From the NCBI GenBank assembly GCA_011800805.1, contig MPNW01000815.1:12917-25834 (forward strand): a stretch of DNA of 12,918 nt. Direction: 5' to 3'. The translations under genes were made by a program, and so were the position numbers. Positions 1 to 8,496 of this stretch are shown here, in pieces (positions within the stretch are counted from its first letter, which is position 1; the number at the start of each line of letters is the position of its first letter). The stretch comes from Hirudo medicinalis. Its lineage: Eukaryota; Annelida; Clitellata; Hirudinida; Hirudinidae. The notes below the pieces were generated by a model. It ran no database searches, was not told the DNA's origin, and saw only the letters and a program-made list of their open reading frames with translations.

Positions 1-35
1 CGATCGAATAATATGTCCGATCGATCGACTCTCAC

Positions 36-877
36 CTGGTGAACTCCCACGTCGCAGCCGTCACAGAAGACCATCTCGTTTCCTTCTTCCACATCAGGCT
101 GTGAATTAAAAACAAACATCGTTCGTGACGTCGAATCGACGTAATTAATTAATTAGATACAAATTAAACATGAAGTGCAAGTCAGTTTGGAGGGTTGTGC
201 ACTTGCATGAGGCCCCTGGGAATGAGTGCTATATAAATGGTCAAAAGGAGCCCCTTTGAAGGCTGGCACCATAAGGTGCTATATAAATGAACCACAATTA
301 CAAAATAAGTCGGCTAATTTTGCCACAATGTTCTACATTATTTTCAATTACAAAATTTGAGTTTAAAATTGTGCATCTTAAGTTTAAGACAAGCCATCAT
401 GTTGGCAGAATATTATTATTATTATTATTAATAAAACAATAATTAACGAGTCGGGTTGTCGTGTTTTAGCTTGCAAATGATCCGAGCGGTTTACCATTCT
501 GCAGACGTCGCAGACAGTGTCCTCGTCGTATTCCATGCCGGCAGCTTCTGCCGCCTTCAGAGATCCGTAGCATCTTGTTTCCAACTCCTCGATGATGTTT
601 TCCATCGACCATCCAGACAATTCCTCCTCTCCTTGAACAAAAAATTAAATTATATTAATCTTAAGAATGTTAGTAAGTTATTTATGAGACATTGGTGGTG
701 GCTGTTGATGGCACTCAAGGTCATTTTGAGGTAATATCATGCATGACACATGTGATAAAAATTTCATAAAATCTCATTTTATGATGTTAATATAATAATA
801 ATATATGTTAAAACAATAAAAAGAGTAATGACAACATTAATACTGTTAATAATATTTATGATAATGATGATGATGAT

Positions 878-915
<38 letters not shown>

Positions 916-2955
916 TAACAAAACAACAATAATAATAATAATTGCTCAATTCATATATCATTGGCTGAGAAGAAAAACCAATAGCAACAACAATAATAGC
1001 AATAACAACAATAACAATAACAACAATAATCCCATGAATAAATGAATACTTAAGTCACCAACCACACTGCTCTCTGATGTCATTGTAGCTCTTAAGCCAG
1101 ATCTCATCCAAATGGTCCAGATCGTATCTGCACACTTCCTCGGCCAGCTTGTGAGTCTCGTGAAGTTCGTGGAGTGACTGCTTGTAAGCATCGTCGGCCA
1201 CAGCGTGGAGCAACTTCTTTGGCCTTAGAATCGGGCATCATGCGCGCAATTGTATTATAACCAGTACGATAATTGTGCGTAATTCGAACGATGCAGAAGT
1301 TAATATCAGAAGCTTTGTAACCGATATTTTAGCACAAGAGTATTTAGTTCGAGAGTACGCTCGGCCATCCCGATCGGACATTAATCGTGTCGAGAGCGAT
1401 AATTGGCTGCCTTGTTGAAATGGATGACCTTTGCGGCCAATGAACATTACTCGCGGAAACAGATCAGTTTAAATAGGTCATCAGTTCCGCATTAAAAGAA
1501 TGTTGACTCACATTTTGAATCCGTAACTGCCATACATGCTTTCATTCTCTTTGATGACACTAGAGAATATAGGACTGTAAGTTGCCACAAAAAACCAGAC
1601 AAAGGTTTTTCAGTTCAAATGATGAAAATAAATCAACGGTGATTCATGCATGCTCGGCATTTAGTCGGCAATAAAAAAGCGACCGCTTAATGAAACTCAC
1701 TCCGCTCGACAAGTCTTCTCCATTTCCGGGTTGACGGGCACCTGAACTCCCTTTTCCCAGTCCTGCCTCCAGGGATCGGAGATGAGGATGTAGTCTTCGG
1801 GGAATAGACACTCCGTGTCCGGCAGCTTCATTGCACTGATCAAGTCTTTCCTAAACAACTGGAGGATGTTTAGGATTGGATTTTAGAATGGAATTTTTAT
1901 TTGAAGAGCATCAATTTTTCAAAGATCATTGATTAATGGCTCTAAATAAACATCCAATGAGATAAATGTGCTATTTAGTGCAAGTTACCTCAGGATGATG
2001 CATTACTAAAAGCAATGGTAAAAACAAGTGTCGTGTTCATAACTCAGCTCGCACTGCCTGGAAGGCTATATAAAATGCTGCATAAATGGTCTAAGTGCTA
2101 AAAGCTCAAAGTGCTTTGTAAATACGATTGTTATTAGTTTTCATGCATCATTTCAAAGTTTAGTAGTTTATTCAATTTTAGTTTTTCAATTTGCAGTTTA
2201 AATTTAATGTTTTCAAACACAACCAACAACTATTAAAACGAAACTATTAACAATCGATTCAACAAATAATGATAAAAGACAAGCCATTGATACTTTACAT
2301 CTATAATAAAATACAATGTAAGGCTTGCTTAAATAATAAAAACACATAATTGCCAAATACATGCATGTAAATTCATTAGACAACACAATACTTTATTGAT
2401 AGAAATTATGAAGAAAGACAAATGATCTTAAGTTGTCACTTACTTCAGCTGGTTTCTCCAAAGTCCCTCCCACATTTTTCAACCTGCTTAACCTGTAAGC
2501 TGATGATGGGATGACATTCTTCCTATAACTCCTCCCTGAGCAAGTACTTTCTTCAGAATCTGAAAAAAAGACAATAATTATCCTGCCATTTTTGCCAGAT
2601 AACTATGGAGTTATTTGATTAGGGAATTGGTTGATTTTGTCATGATTTAAGAACTTAAAGTGATTTAATGCTTTGAAGTGTTTCAATTGAAATTAAATCT
2701 AAGCTAATGTTTTATTTTTAATCAATATACATCACAGACTCTGCATATTCAATGTGTAATCTTTAGTAATGCTTGGCCATAACACATTATACCAAATACA
2801 AGAAAAAAATCACATAAAAATAAACTCAAGGTGCCTTCAGTTATCATAACAGTCTATGTTTACCTACAAATTTGTTTGTGCTATTTAAATCTTAGAATAT
2901 ATTACGAAATTCCAAAAGGGCAACGATCGAATGATGACATACCTGAATTACTCAT
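36..2955 (-). CDS. JADE-family PHD-finger protein, N-terminal part (gene continues beyond left edge)
   Basis: Coding exons in transcript order: 2955-2943, 2559-2444, 1858-1701, 1223-1063, 631-495, 98-36. All introns are GT-AG, phases agree, and they total 648 nt or 216 codons. The start ATG (2955-2953) opens a Ser/Glu-rich leader. Residues about 44-170 match the EPL1/enhancer-of-polycomb-like region of JADE1-3: [25 protein letters not shown] and [14 protein letters not shown] are visible. [13 protein letters not shown] then leads into PHD finger 1, whose CDVC, CDGC and following His are present before the edge; the rest of the PHD and zinc-knuckle region is outside. Family knowledge: JADE proteins scaffold the HBO1 (KAT7) acetyltransferase with ING4/5 and MEAF6 in the nucleus. 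The linker between VQVPV and PKK is shorter than in vertebrate JADE1. The paralog (JADE1, 2 or 3) cannot be assigned; an invertebrate may have one, as in fly rhinoceros/Jade-like genes. The 4-codon first exon and the 1063 donor (gttggt) are the least certain joins. Confidence 0.9.
166..292 (+). repeat. SINE-like remnant with two GCTATATAAATG tails, in a JADE intron
   Basis: The 14-mer gtgctatataaatg occurs at 226-239 and 276-289, exactly 50 bp apart, below GC-richer blocks (ggcccctggg, gagcccctttgaaggctgg). The gcgctatataaat motif is known as the 3' tail of several animal SINEs and their partner LINEs; I infer a decayed element of that kind. The 5' boundary is a guess. A TGCAAGT / ACTTGCA inverted pair lies inside. 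Confidence 0.4.
411..432. repeat. ATT microsatellite
   Basis: A run of att trinucleotides follows tggcagaat in the JADE intron between 99 and 494. It is a simple sequence repeat with no coding meaning. Confidence 0.85.
853..1032. repeat. Compound microsatellite: GAT, TAA and AAC/AAT arrays
   Basis: The run holds gatgatgatgatgatgg, then ten or so taa units, then interleaved aacaat/aac/aat units, with a short interruption near 945-985. It lies in the 432-bp JADE intron between exons 1223-1063 and 631-495. Long minus-strand open frames here encode only poly-Leu or poly-Ile and are artefacts of the repeat. Confidence 0.9.
1975..2130 (+). repeat. Second SINE-like remnant in a JADE intron
   Basis: This stretch contains ggaaggctatataaaatg, gctgcataaatggtctaag and gctcaaagtgctttgtaaata. 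Together they resemble the AAAGCGCTTTG...GCGCTATATAAAT 3' tail known from animal SINE/LINE pairs, and resemble the tail at 226-289 in the same orientation. It sits in the 584-bp intron 1859-2443. The boundaries and family are not resolved. Confidence 0.35.
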
Positions 2956-3580
2956 TTTACAATGATTTTCTAGGTCTTCGGGTCAAATATAATCAGTGTA
3001 ATCTCCAAAAGGACGCATTGGCAGGCAAGATAAAAAGCCGAAAAGCTGTTTTGAACCGTAATAAACAGTGGCGATAACAGGGAACTTGAATTACGAAACC
3101 GACTTCGATCGCAACAACCAAACACACGCGTCCGTGTGACAGAGAAAGCTGATTAAATTAGCAGAAAAATAAACAAATATCGACAACAAATAATTTGCAC
3201 GAAATTGCAAGAAAATCAAATTCCAGTGCTGTTTGGCGCCATACTCAAATCCGCCATTTAATTGTTTACATCTATATTTATCACGTGTTAATTTTTAAAC
3301 AAATTCAAACATTTGCTGAAAAACATTTGTTTTTATTACCTATTACATGTTACACAAATGTAATTACATATTACGTAATATTTTAATTTAAAATTACATT
3401 GATTAACCACTGGTAAATGAATGAAGTGAAATATTAGTTGTGATTTATTAAAATCAAACGGAAACAATTGAATAAATCATTTTAGTCGAAACTTTACTTT
3501 TAAAGTTAGTTGGGTTAACACCCCCTTGTGGAACCGGAATTTTTTGAAAGCCTCTTATTTACAAGGGCTTCCGCACAAAG
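2956..3580. promoter_or_regulatory. Divergent promoter region between the JADE and tandem ADF-H genes, with both 5' UTRs
   Basis: The two start codons face away from each other across 625 bp with no other gene between. Consensus-like sites seen by eye: an E2F-like tttggcgc at 3232-3239, a YY1-like ccgccattt at 3251-3259, and two ETS-like cores, ccggaa at 3534-3539 and its inverse cttccg at 3568-3573. No convincing TATA box marks either start. The ADF-H start is in good context (aag atg g). The stretch 3290-3420 is very AT-rich, with loose inverted repeats around tattacgtaata. Transcription start sites cannot be placed from sequence. Confidence 0.55.
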
Positions 3581-5889
3581 ATGGGTACCAGAGCAGAACC
3601 AGTGGATAAAATTCGACTTCGCCAAGCTTTAGTCGAGGTTAGATCTGACAATGGGGATGTTTATAGGAAGTCATGGCTGGCAGTGGGCCACGTTGAGCAA
3701 AATCCTCAGTTGATTGACTTGTTGGAAATGAATGTATCAAGTTCATCTCTGGATGAACTATACCCATATTTGAAAGATGATGAAGTTGTTTATTGTCTTT
3801 TGCGTTTAACAACAACTTTTGACATGTCCACCACGGTCAAGTTTGTCTACATCCACTGGTAATTTATTAAAGTGTCTATTCGATGAAATTTTTGTTTAAA
3901 ACTTAATTATTTAACATCAGGATAGGTGAGCATGTACCCTTTGCCAAGAAAGGCAGGTTTGGGGTGGTGAGTGGTAGTGTAGAAGAATACTTTACTCCTT
4001 ATCATCTTTTGATTGAGACAAGCTCACTTGATGATTTAACTGAAGAGAACATCATAAAAAAGGTACTTAGGTTTAAATTTTAACATTAATTTCATTCAAT
4101 ACAATTAAATTAAAAATTTGACAGCAAATGATTTGTACTGAATGAATATGATTGTGTAAATAAAAATTAAAAATTTGACAGCAAATGATTTTTTACTGAA
4201 TGAATATGATTGTGTAAATAATCTCAGAATTTGTGTTTGAATTGAATCAACCCTACTCATATTTGTTGCTCAGATTGTAAAACCTTTTAAATATTCAAGA
4301 TGTTTGTGAGATTGTTTCATATTTTGTGGCTGTAGCTTGAGGAATCAAGTGGAACCCGCAACAAAGTCATCCAGGGTTCTACAGAAGGAAGGCAAGAACG
4401 AGGTTTCACTGCCCATTCAGTCAAATCTCAGTCTCGTGGTGAGCCAAGATCGGTTGCTCCTGCTGGCATCCAAGTCCAGGTTTCTGATTTTGTGATTTTT
4501 AATGAAGAATTTAAAGCTATTTTTTTAAGTTTTATTATATGGCTGCAATTACATCAAATTTATTTAAAGTCATAATTTCATGAATTTGTCAAGGAAGTAA
4601 AGATTAAGCACATTTCCTGAGATGAGATGTTATATAACCTGGTATAATTATTTTACTAATGTTATTGTGCAATTGTGTTTACAATGATAGTTATTATTAT
4701 CCTTCTAAGCATAGGCTAATAAGTACATAATCTCAAACAAAATCAAATTCCAGAGCATTGGAAACTGAAACATCTTGAACATCAAATCAAATCAAGATTA
4801 AATTTTAGCCAACAATAGTGCCTATTTTCACCAAGCTCAATCCCATGTAGTACCAAAATAGGAATTATTTGCACAAGTCTCATTGAGCTTGGAGTTGTCT
4901 CCATTCTATTGAGGATAATTTGTGGGTTGTTCCAATGGGTCAATCCCTTAGGACCATTGGAATAATTTTCATGACATTCATGTTTATAGTACTTTAGTTT
5001 TTTGTTTGACTTAATCAAGAAATCTGTACACAGTGATGAAATGTCGACGCCAGTTATCTTTGAAGTGATTTTGTTATGTCGACCTGTTGTATATTCTTAT
5101 TTAAATATTTTTAGGTGCAGCAAGAACTTACAGATGCCTTGGCAGATTTGAGGAATGATTCTACCCCCACAACTTGGGTTCTGGCTGGGTTTCAAAATGG
5201 AGACATAAAGTGCCCCCTTGAGGTTTGAAGCTAAATTTTTGAAATTTATAAAATTTGAAAACTATTATATGTCAAAGATATAACTCGCCAATTGTTATAA
5301 ATTGATTAAAATGTTTTGTTATTGTAAAATGCATCTTAATGATCAGGTGACCTCAACAGGATCAGGAGATTTGAATGAGATAAAGGAATTGCTGGATGAG
5401 ACTAAAGTCCAGTTTGCCCTCTACCGTACATCCGATGTCTACGATTCCATCCAAACTGTTAAATTTGTTTATATCTACTGGTAATGATTTTTATCAACTT
5501 GTGAGGTTGCTATGTGGATTTTTATTTATTTTTTTTAAATCTTGCAATGTCTCTATATGACTCATGAGTATGCTATTTACTTATCTAAAACTAGAATTTT
5601 AAGATTTATTTGAATTCATCTTATCTTCAAGGATTGGTGAGAAGGTCAAGCCTTTGACAAAGGGCAAGTTGTCAGCCTATGCTGGTCCAATTGAAAAAGT
5701 ATTCAGTCCAGCTCATGTGACCATGATGTTTTCACATAAATCAGACATTCAGGAGCATGTCATCAAGGACAAGGTGTCATAATCATATCTGATGCTCTTA
5801 GAGGCTTTATTATATTCTGATTTTCTAAATCATGTTATTGTTGTTTGCAGGTTCAAGCAGGTAGTGGATCTAAAATCAGTGTCAAATAA
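3581..5889 (+). CDS. Tandem ADF-H (coactosin-like) actin-binding protein, two domains
   Basis: Exons: 3581-3858, 3921-4062, 4336-4479, 5115-5222, 5347-5480, 5632-5773, 5851-5889. They join in phase to 328 codons plus TAA. Residues 1-140 (exons 1-2) are ADF-H domain 1, with TVKFVYIHW followed by IGEHV. Residues 141-188 (exon 3) are a basic, Ser/Arg/Gly/Gln-rich linker, probably disordered. Residues 189-328 are ADF-H domain 2, with TVKFVYIYW followed by IGEKV and a short SGSKISVK tail. The KF-hydrophobic-W-(I/T)GE signature is shared by coactosin and by the Abp1/drebrin-like ADF-H group, which bind F-actin without severing. Human coactosin-like protein has one domain and 142 residues, so this protein is double. 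The cleft introns of both domains fall at the same place (TG|G of the Trp codon). Twinfilin also has two ADF-H domains, but I see no twinfilin-type linker or tail. Exon 4 could start at 5121 instead (tandem AG). Confidence 0.88.
4107..4222. repeat. 57-bp tandem duplication in ADF-H intron 2
   Basis: Copy 1 (4107-4163) and copy 2 (4164-4222) both begin aaattaaaaatttgacagca and both end in tgattgtgtaaataa. They differ only near gatttgtactg versus gattttttactg. The near identity indicates a recent local duplication. Confidence 0.92.
4821..4962. repeat. Cluster of three perfect inverted repeats in ADF-H intron 3
   Basis: Three stems are visible: CCTATTTT 4821-4828 with AAAATAGG 4855-4862; CCAAGCTCAAT 4831-4841 with ATTGAGCTTGG 4882-4892; TTCCAATGG 4930-4938 with CCATTGGAA 4954-4962. 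The first two are interleaved, so they cannot both form in one molecule without a pseudoknot. The 635-bp intron is the largest of the gene. A decayed palindromic transposon is possible but no target-site duplication was found. Confidence 0.7.
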
Positions 5890-5890
5890 A
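5885..5890 (+). terminator. AATAAA polyadenylation signal overlapping the ADF-H stop codon
   Basis: The last codons read GTC AAA TAA A, so AATAAA spans the final Lys codon and the TAA stop. A TG/T-rich stretch (cttgtcaaaattggttttta) follows at about 5932. No better signal lies close downstream, so a 3' UTR of only about 10-30 nt is inferred. Confidence 0.5.
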
Positions 5891-5910
5891 GTCATCTACT
5901 CAGCAATGAA

Positions 5911-6638
5911 CTCGTTCTACATTACTATATCTTGTCAAAATTGGTTTTTATTATCAAATGATTATCCAATGACTTCAATTTTCAGCTAGACATTCCGCAT
6001 TTATTTTTTCGCTTTGTACCTATTAAGCTTTTGGCCTTTGGCACGATATTTTTGACGGTACTTACACTCCAACTTTCGATGTCAGACGATTGCCGATCTT
6101 ATTAAGTGATCTAGATCATTGGTGTCATTATCCGTGAAAATGTTTTCAAATGTGCCCGATCAGTCGCGACGAAAATCGAGGATAAATTTCTAAGCTTGAT
6201 TCCGATTAAAATTGATATTCATCTGAAAAGAGGTTTCCAGTTGTTTTTTGGCGCGAGCACATTACAGTTCGAAATAAGTGTTTTTGTTTTATTATTGCGA
6301 CTGCGTCATTCGTTCAAAACCGCATGGCAACGAACAGTTACCCGCGAGCAACGTCACAACCGCCGAGTGGTGAATCAATTATAGCAGTGGAAAGCATTCT
6401 ATCCGGCTGATTGTCTTCGAATTCTGCCCCGCGGTGAACCGCATGTCTGATGCCTCACTTGTTTATTTACGCACTGAGGAGTTATAGGAAAGGATCATCG
6501 TTTTCTACTGCTTGCGAAGGTTAGCGTCTTTCGCGGGCGTCTTCTGCTTTGGCCTCTCCCTGTGGCACCGCGCCGACCCTTTCAAATAATTTAAAAATGA
6601 TTTATTATATTTCTTTCTGACTAATTTAATGTTTGCAG
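5911..6638 (+). promoter_or_regulatory. Intergenic region, promoter and probable 5' leader of the Snail-like gene
   Basis: No gene is visible here. The segment 6300-6580 is clearly richer in GC and CpG than its surroundings. Items seen: a perfect palindrome TGATCTAGATCA at 6107-6118, an E2F-like tttggcgc at 6247-6254 and a CRE-like aacgtcac near 6349. A plausible 5' UTR donor (gcgaag|gttagc, GT at 6520-6521) pairs with a strong acceptor (tttaatgtttgcag ending at 6638), suggesting a 119-bp leader intron. Transcription start is not determined. Confidence 0.4.
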
Positions 6639-6652
6639 GATCTCGCAAAGTG

Positions 6653-8496
6653 ATGGATTGGAATGCAAGTGGTCATAAATTGCGCTCTAACCCTCGAACC
6701 TCACACCTCTCCGGATCGTTCAAACCATGTTTCCGGTTAAACCGTTTAAAGTTGGCTGCGGGGTGGGTATATTGCAGGCGGAGAAGTTATGGAGTTCATA
6801 AAAATAGTCTTAGGAACAAGTCACAAGATAATGAAAAGTGCGATGCTGCGAAGTGCGATGTTATGGATCAACTTTCGATTGTAACCCGATATCACATGTT
6901 TGTTAGAAACAATAAAAACGCTCTGAAGGGGAACCATGGCCATAAGGCGATTAGGCTAGCAAACTATTTATCACTTAACATGTCTTTTTATGTGTTTGAA
7001 TTGAATATTTTTTATTGTAGGGAAACTGAGGCTAATGATGCATCTTCATCTGCACTAAATCCAGATCTGAGCAATTACAAACCTTATAATTTACAATGTT
7101 CAGTTCCTGATGGAAAGTCTTACTTGTTTGAAGATGATATGAAATGGAAAGAAGTGTGGTCATCATTTCTTGGCTGCCCCTACTCTGAGGTGGTTCTGCA
7201 ATTATTTAATGCCAAGCCATTTAGCAGGAATCTAAGATTTTATTTTTAATTTAAAGATCCACAACTCAAAGGTCACTGGTAAAAATCTCATTCTCATGAG
7301 AATGCACAAAAGTGAAAAAGAATCAGGCACATGTGAAGCCAATGAGGCCCAAACTGTCCACAGTGGTCCAAGTGGCACTAAAACACTCCAAGAGAGTGGT
7401 GCAGCTATGAACAACAACAGATTGATAATATTAAGGGGTCCAGACAATTGCATGAAAAATATTACAATGTGTTCGGTTAATGTAGCGCTGAGCAAATCAA
7501 AAGAATGTTCACCTGCAAGTGCCTCCGGTGTTGCATGTCAAAAGGAAATGCCTGCGACAAATGCCAATTTCAATCCTGAATCTTCTCTTCAGCCAAACGA
7601 CAAAAAGAGTTGGTCTCTATTCAGGATTAGCAATGGTTCTGTCATTCCTTTATATTGGGTCCAAAACAATCAAGGTTGTCCAATACAAACAAGGAGCGAT
7701 TCACAATCAAGTGACCTCAGAGTAAACAACGCCAATTGGTTCACGAAGAGTGTTCTCTCGAATCTGATTGGGACAGAGGAACAGTCGACTCAGATGCTCC
7801 TCAGTGCACCTGATTCTTCTAAGCAGCTGCTAAATGGTTATGTCAATCCACTAATGCCGGCTCTGAGCGGTTTGCCGAACGACCACGAGAAGGAGTCCGA
7901 CTCCCAGAAACTCATCCGCAGCTGTCACGAATTTGTGTACGACAACTCGGGCAGCCAGATCCATCGCTGCAAGTCCTGTAGCAAGCTCTTCACCAGTTTG
8001 ACAGCATTTTGTGATCATGTCATCTCAACTCACAACCAGGCCAAAAACAGGTGATTTTGTGAAACATCCTGCTTTAGTTTTTCTATTCATGAAAATAATC
8101 AATCTTTTCTATCGTTTGATCCACGGTTTGACAAAGTTTTAAAGTAGCTATTTACAATATTAGATATTTTAATAATGTTATTTATGTGCAGAGGCTCAAA
8201 AGTGAAATGCTTTAATCATTCATCATAACAATTGCAGGTGTGGGGTATGCCACAAGCACTTTTCAAGATCATGGCTCCTCAAAGGTCACATGCGAACCCA
8301 CACGGGCGAACGGCCTTACAAGTGCCACCACCCAGGCTGCAACAAAGCGTTCGCTGATAAATCAAATCTCAGGTCCCACACATTGATACACACCGTAGTA
8401 GGAAAAAAGTTTGTTTGTCAAAGATGCCAAAGAGCTTTTGCTCAAAAGCGATACTTGCACAAGCATCAGTTTGAAGTTTGCAAGATTTTGACATGA
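6653..8496 (+). CDS. Snail/Scratch-type C2H2 zinc-finger transcription factor
   Basis: Best model: 6653-6762, 7021-7189, 7257-8050, 8238-8496, giving 443 codons plus TGA. The last two exons are firm; the first two are tentative. Fingers in that numbering: ZF1 C331-H352, ZF2 C359-H379, ZF3 C387-H409, ZF4 C418-C439. ZF2 reads [23 protein letters not shown]3 carries [13 protein letters not shown], and ZF4 is C2HC (H-x4-C) with YLHKH. In order these are hallmarks of the Snail/Scratch superfamily, nuclear repressors that bind E-box CAGGTG-type sites. ZF3 has a CHHPGC (C-x4-C) knuckle where Snail has C-x2-C. The missing linker after ZF1 ([10 protein letters not shown]) resembles Snail's HTLPCxC join. 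No N-terminal SNAG motif is seen. The long middle (about residues 93-325) is Ser/Asn/Gln-rich and low in similarity to anything I recognise. Exact subfamily is unresolved. Confidence 0.75.

Noticed and set aside
779..1191. Minus-strand open frames rich in Ile and Leu
   Set aside because: They are translations of the trinucleotide microsatellite; only 1063-1223 in this stretch, in another frame, is real coding sequence (JADE exon).
3195..3386. Plus-strand open frame in the divergent promoter
   Set aside because: Non-ATG start, AT-driven composition, no domain, and it lies between two gene starts.
6330..6345. RFX X-box at gcatggcaac upstream of the zinc-finger gene
   Set aside because: Only one half-site matches; the other half departs too much from the consensus.
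7232..7495. Minus-strand open frame of 87 codons
   Set aside because: It is antisense to the long central exon of the zinc-finger gene and has no recognisable motif.
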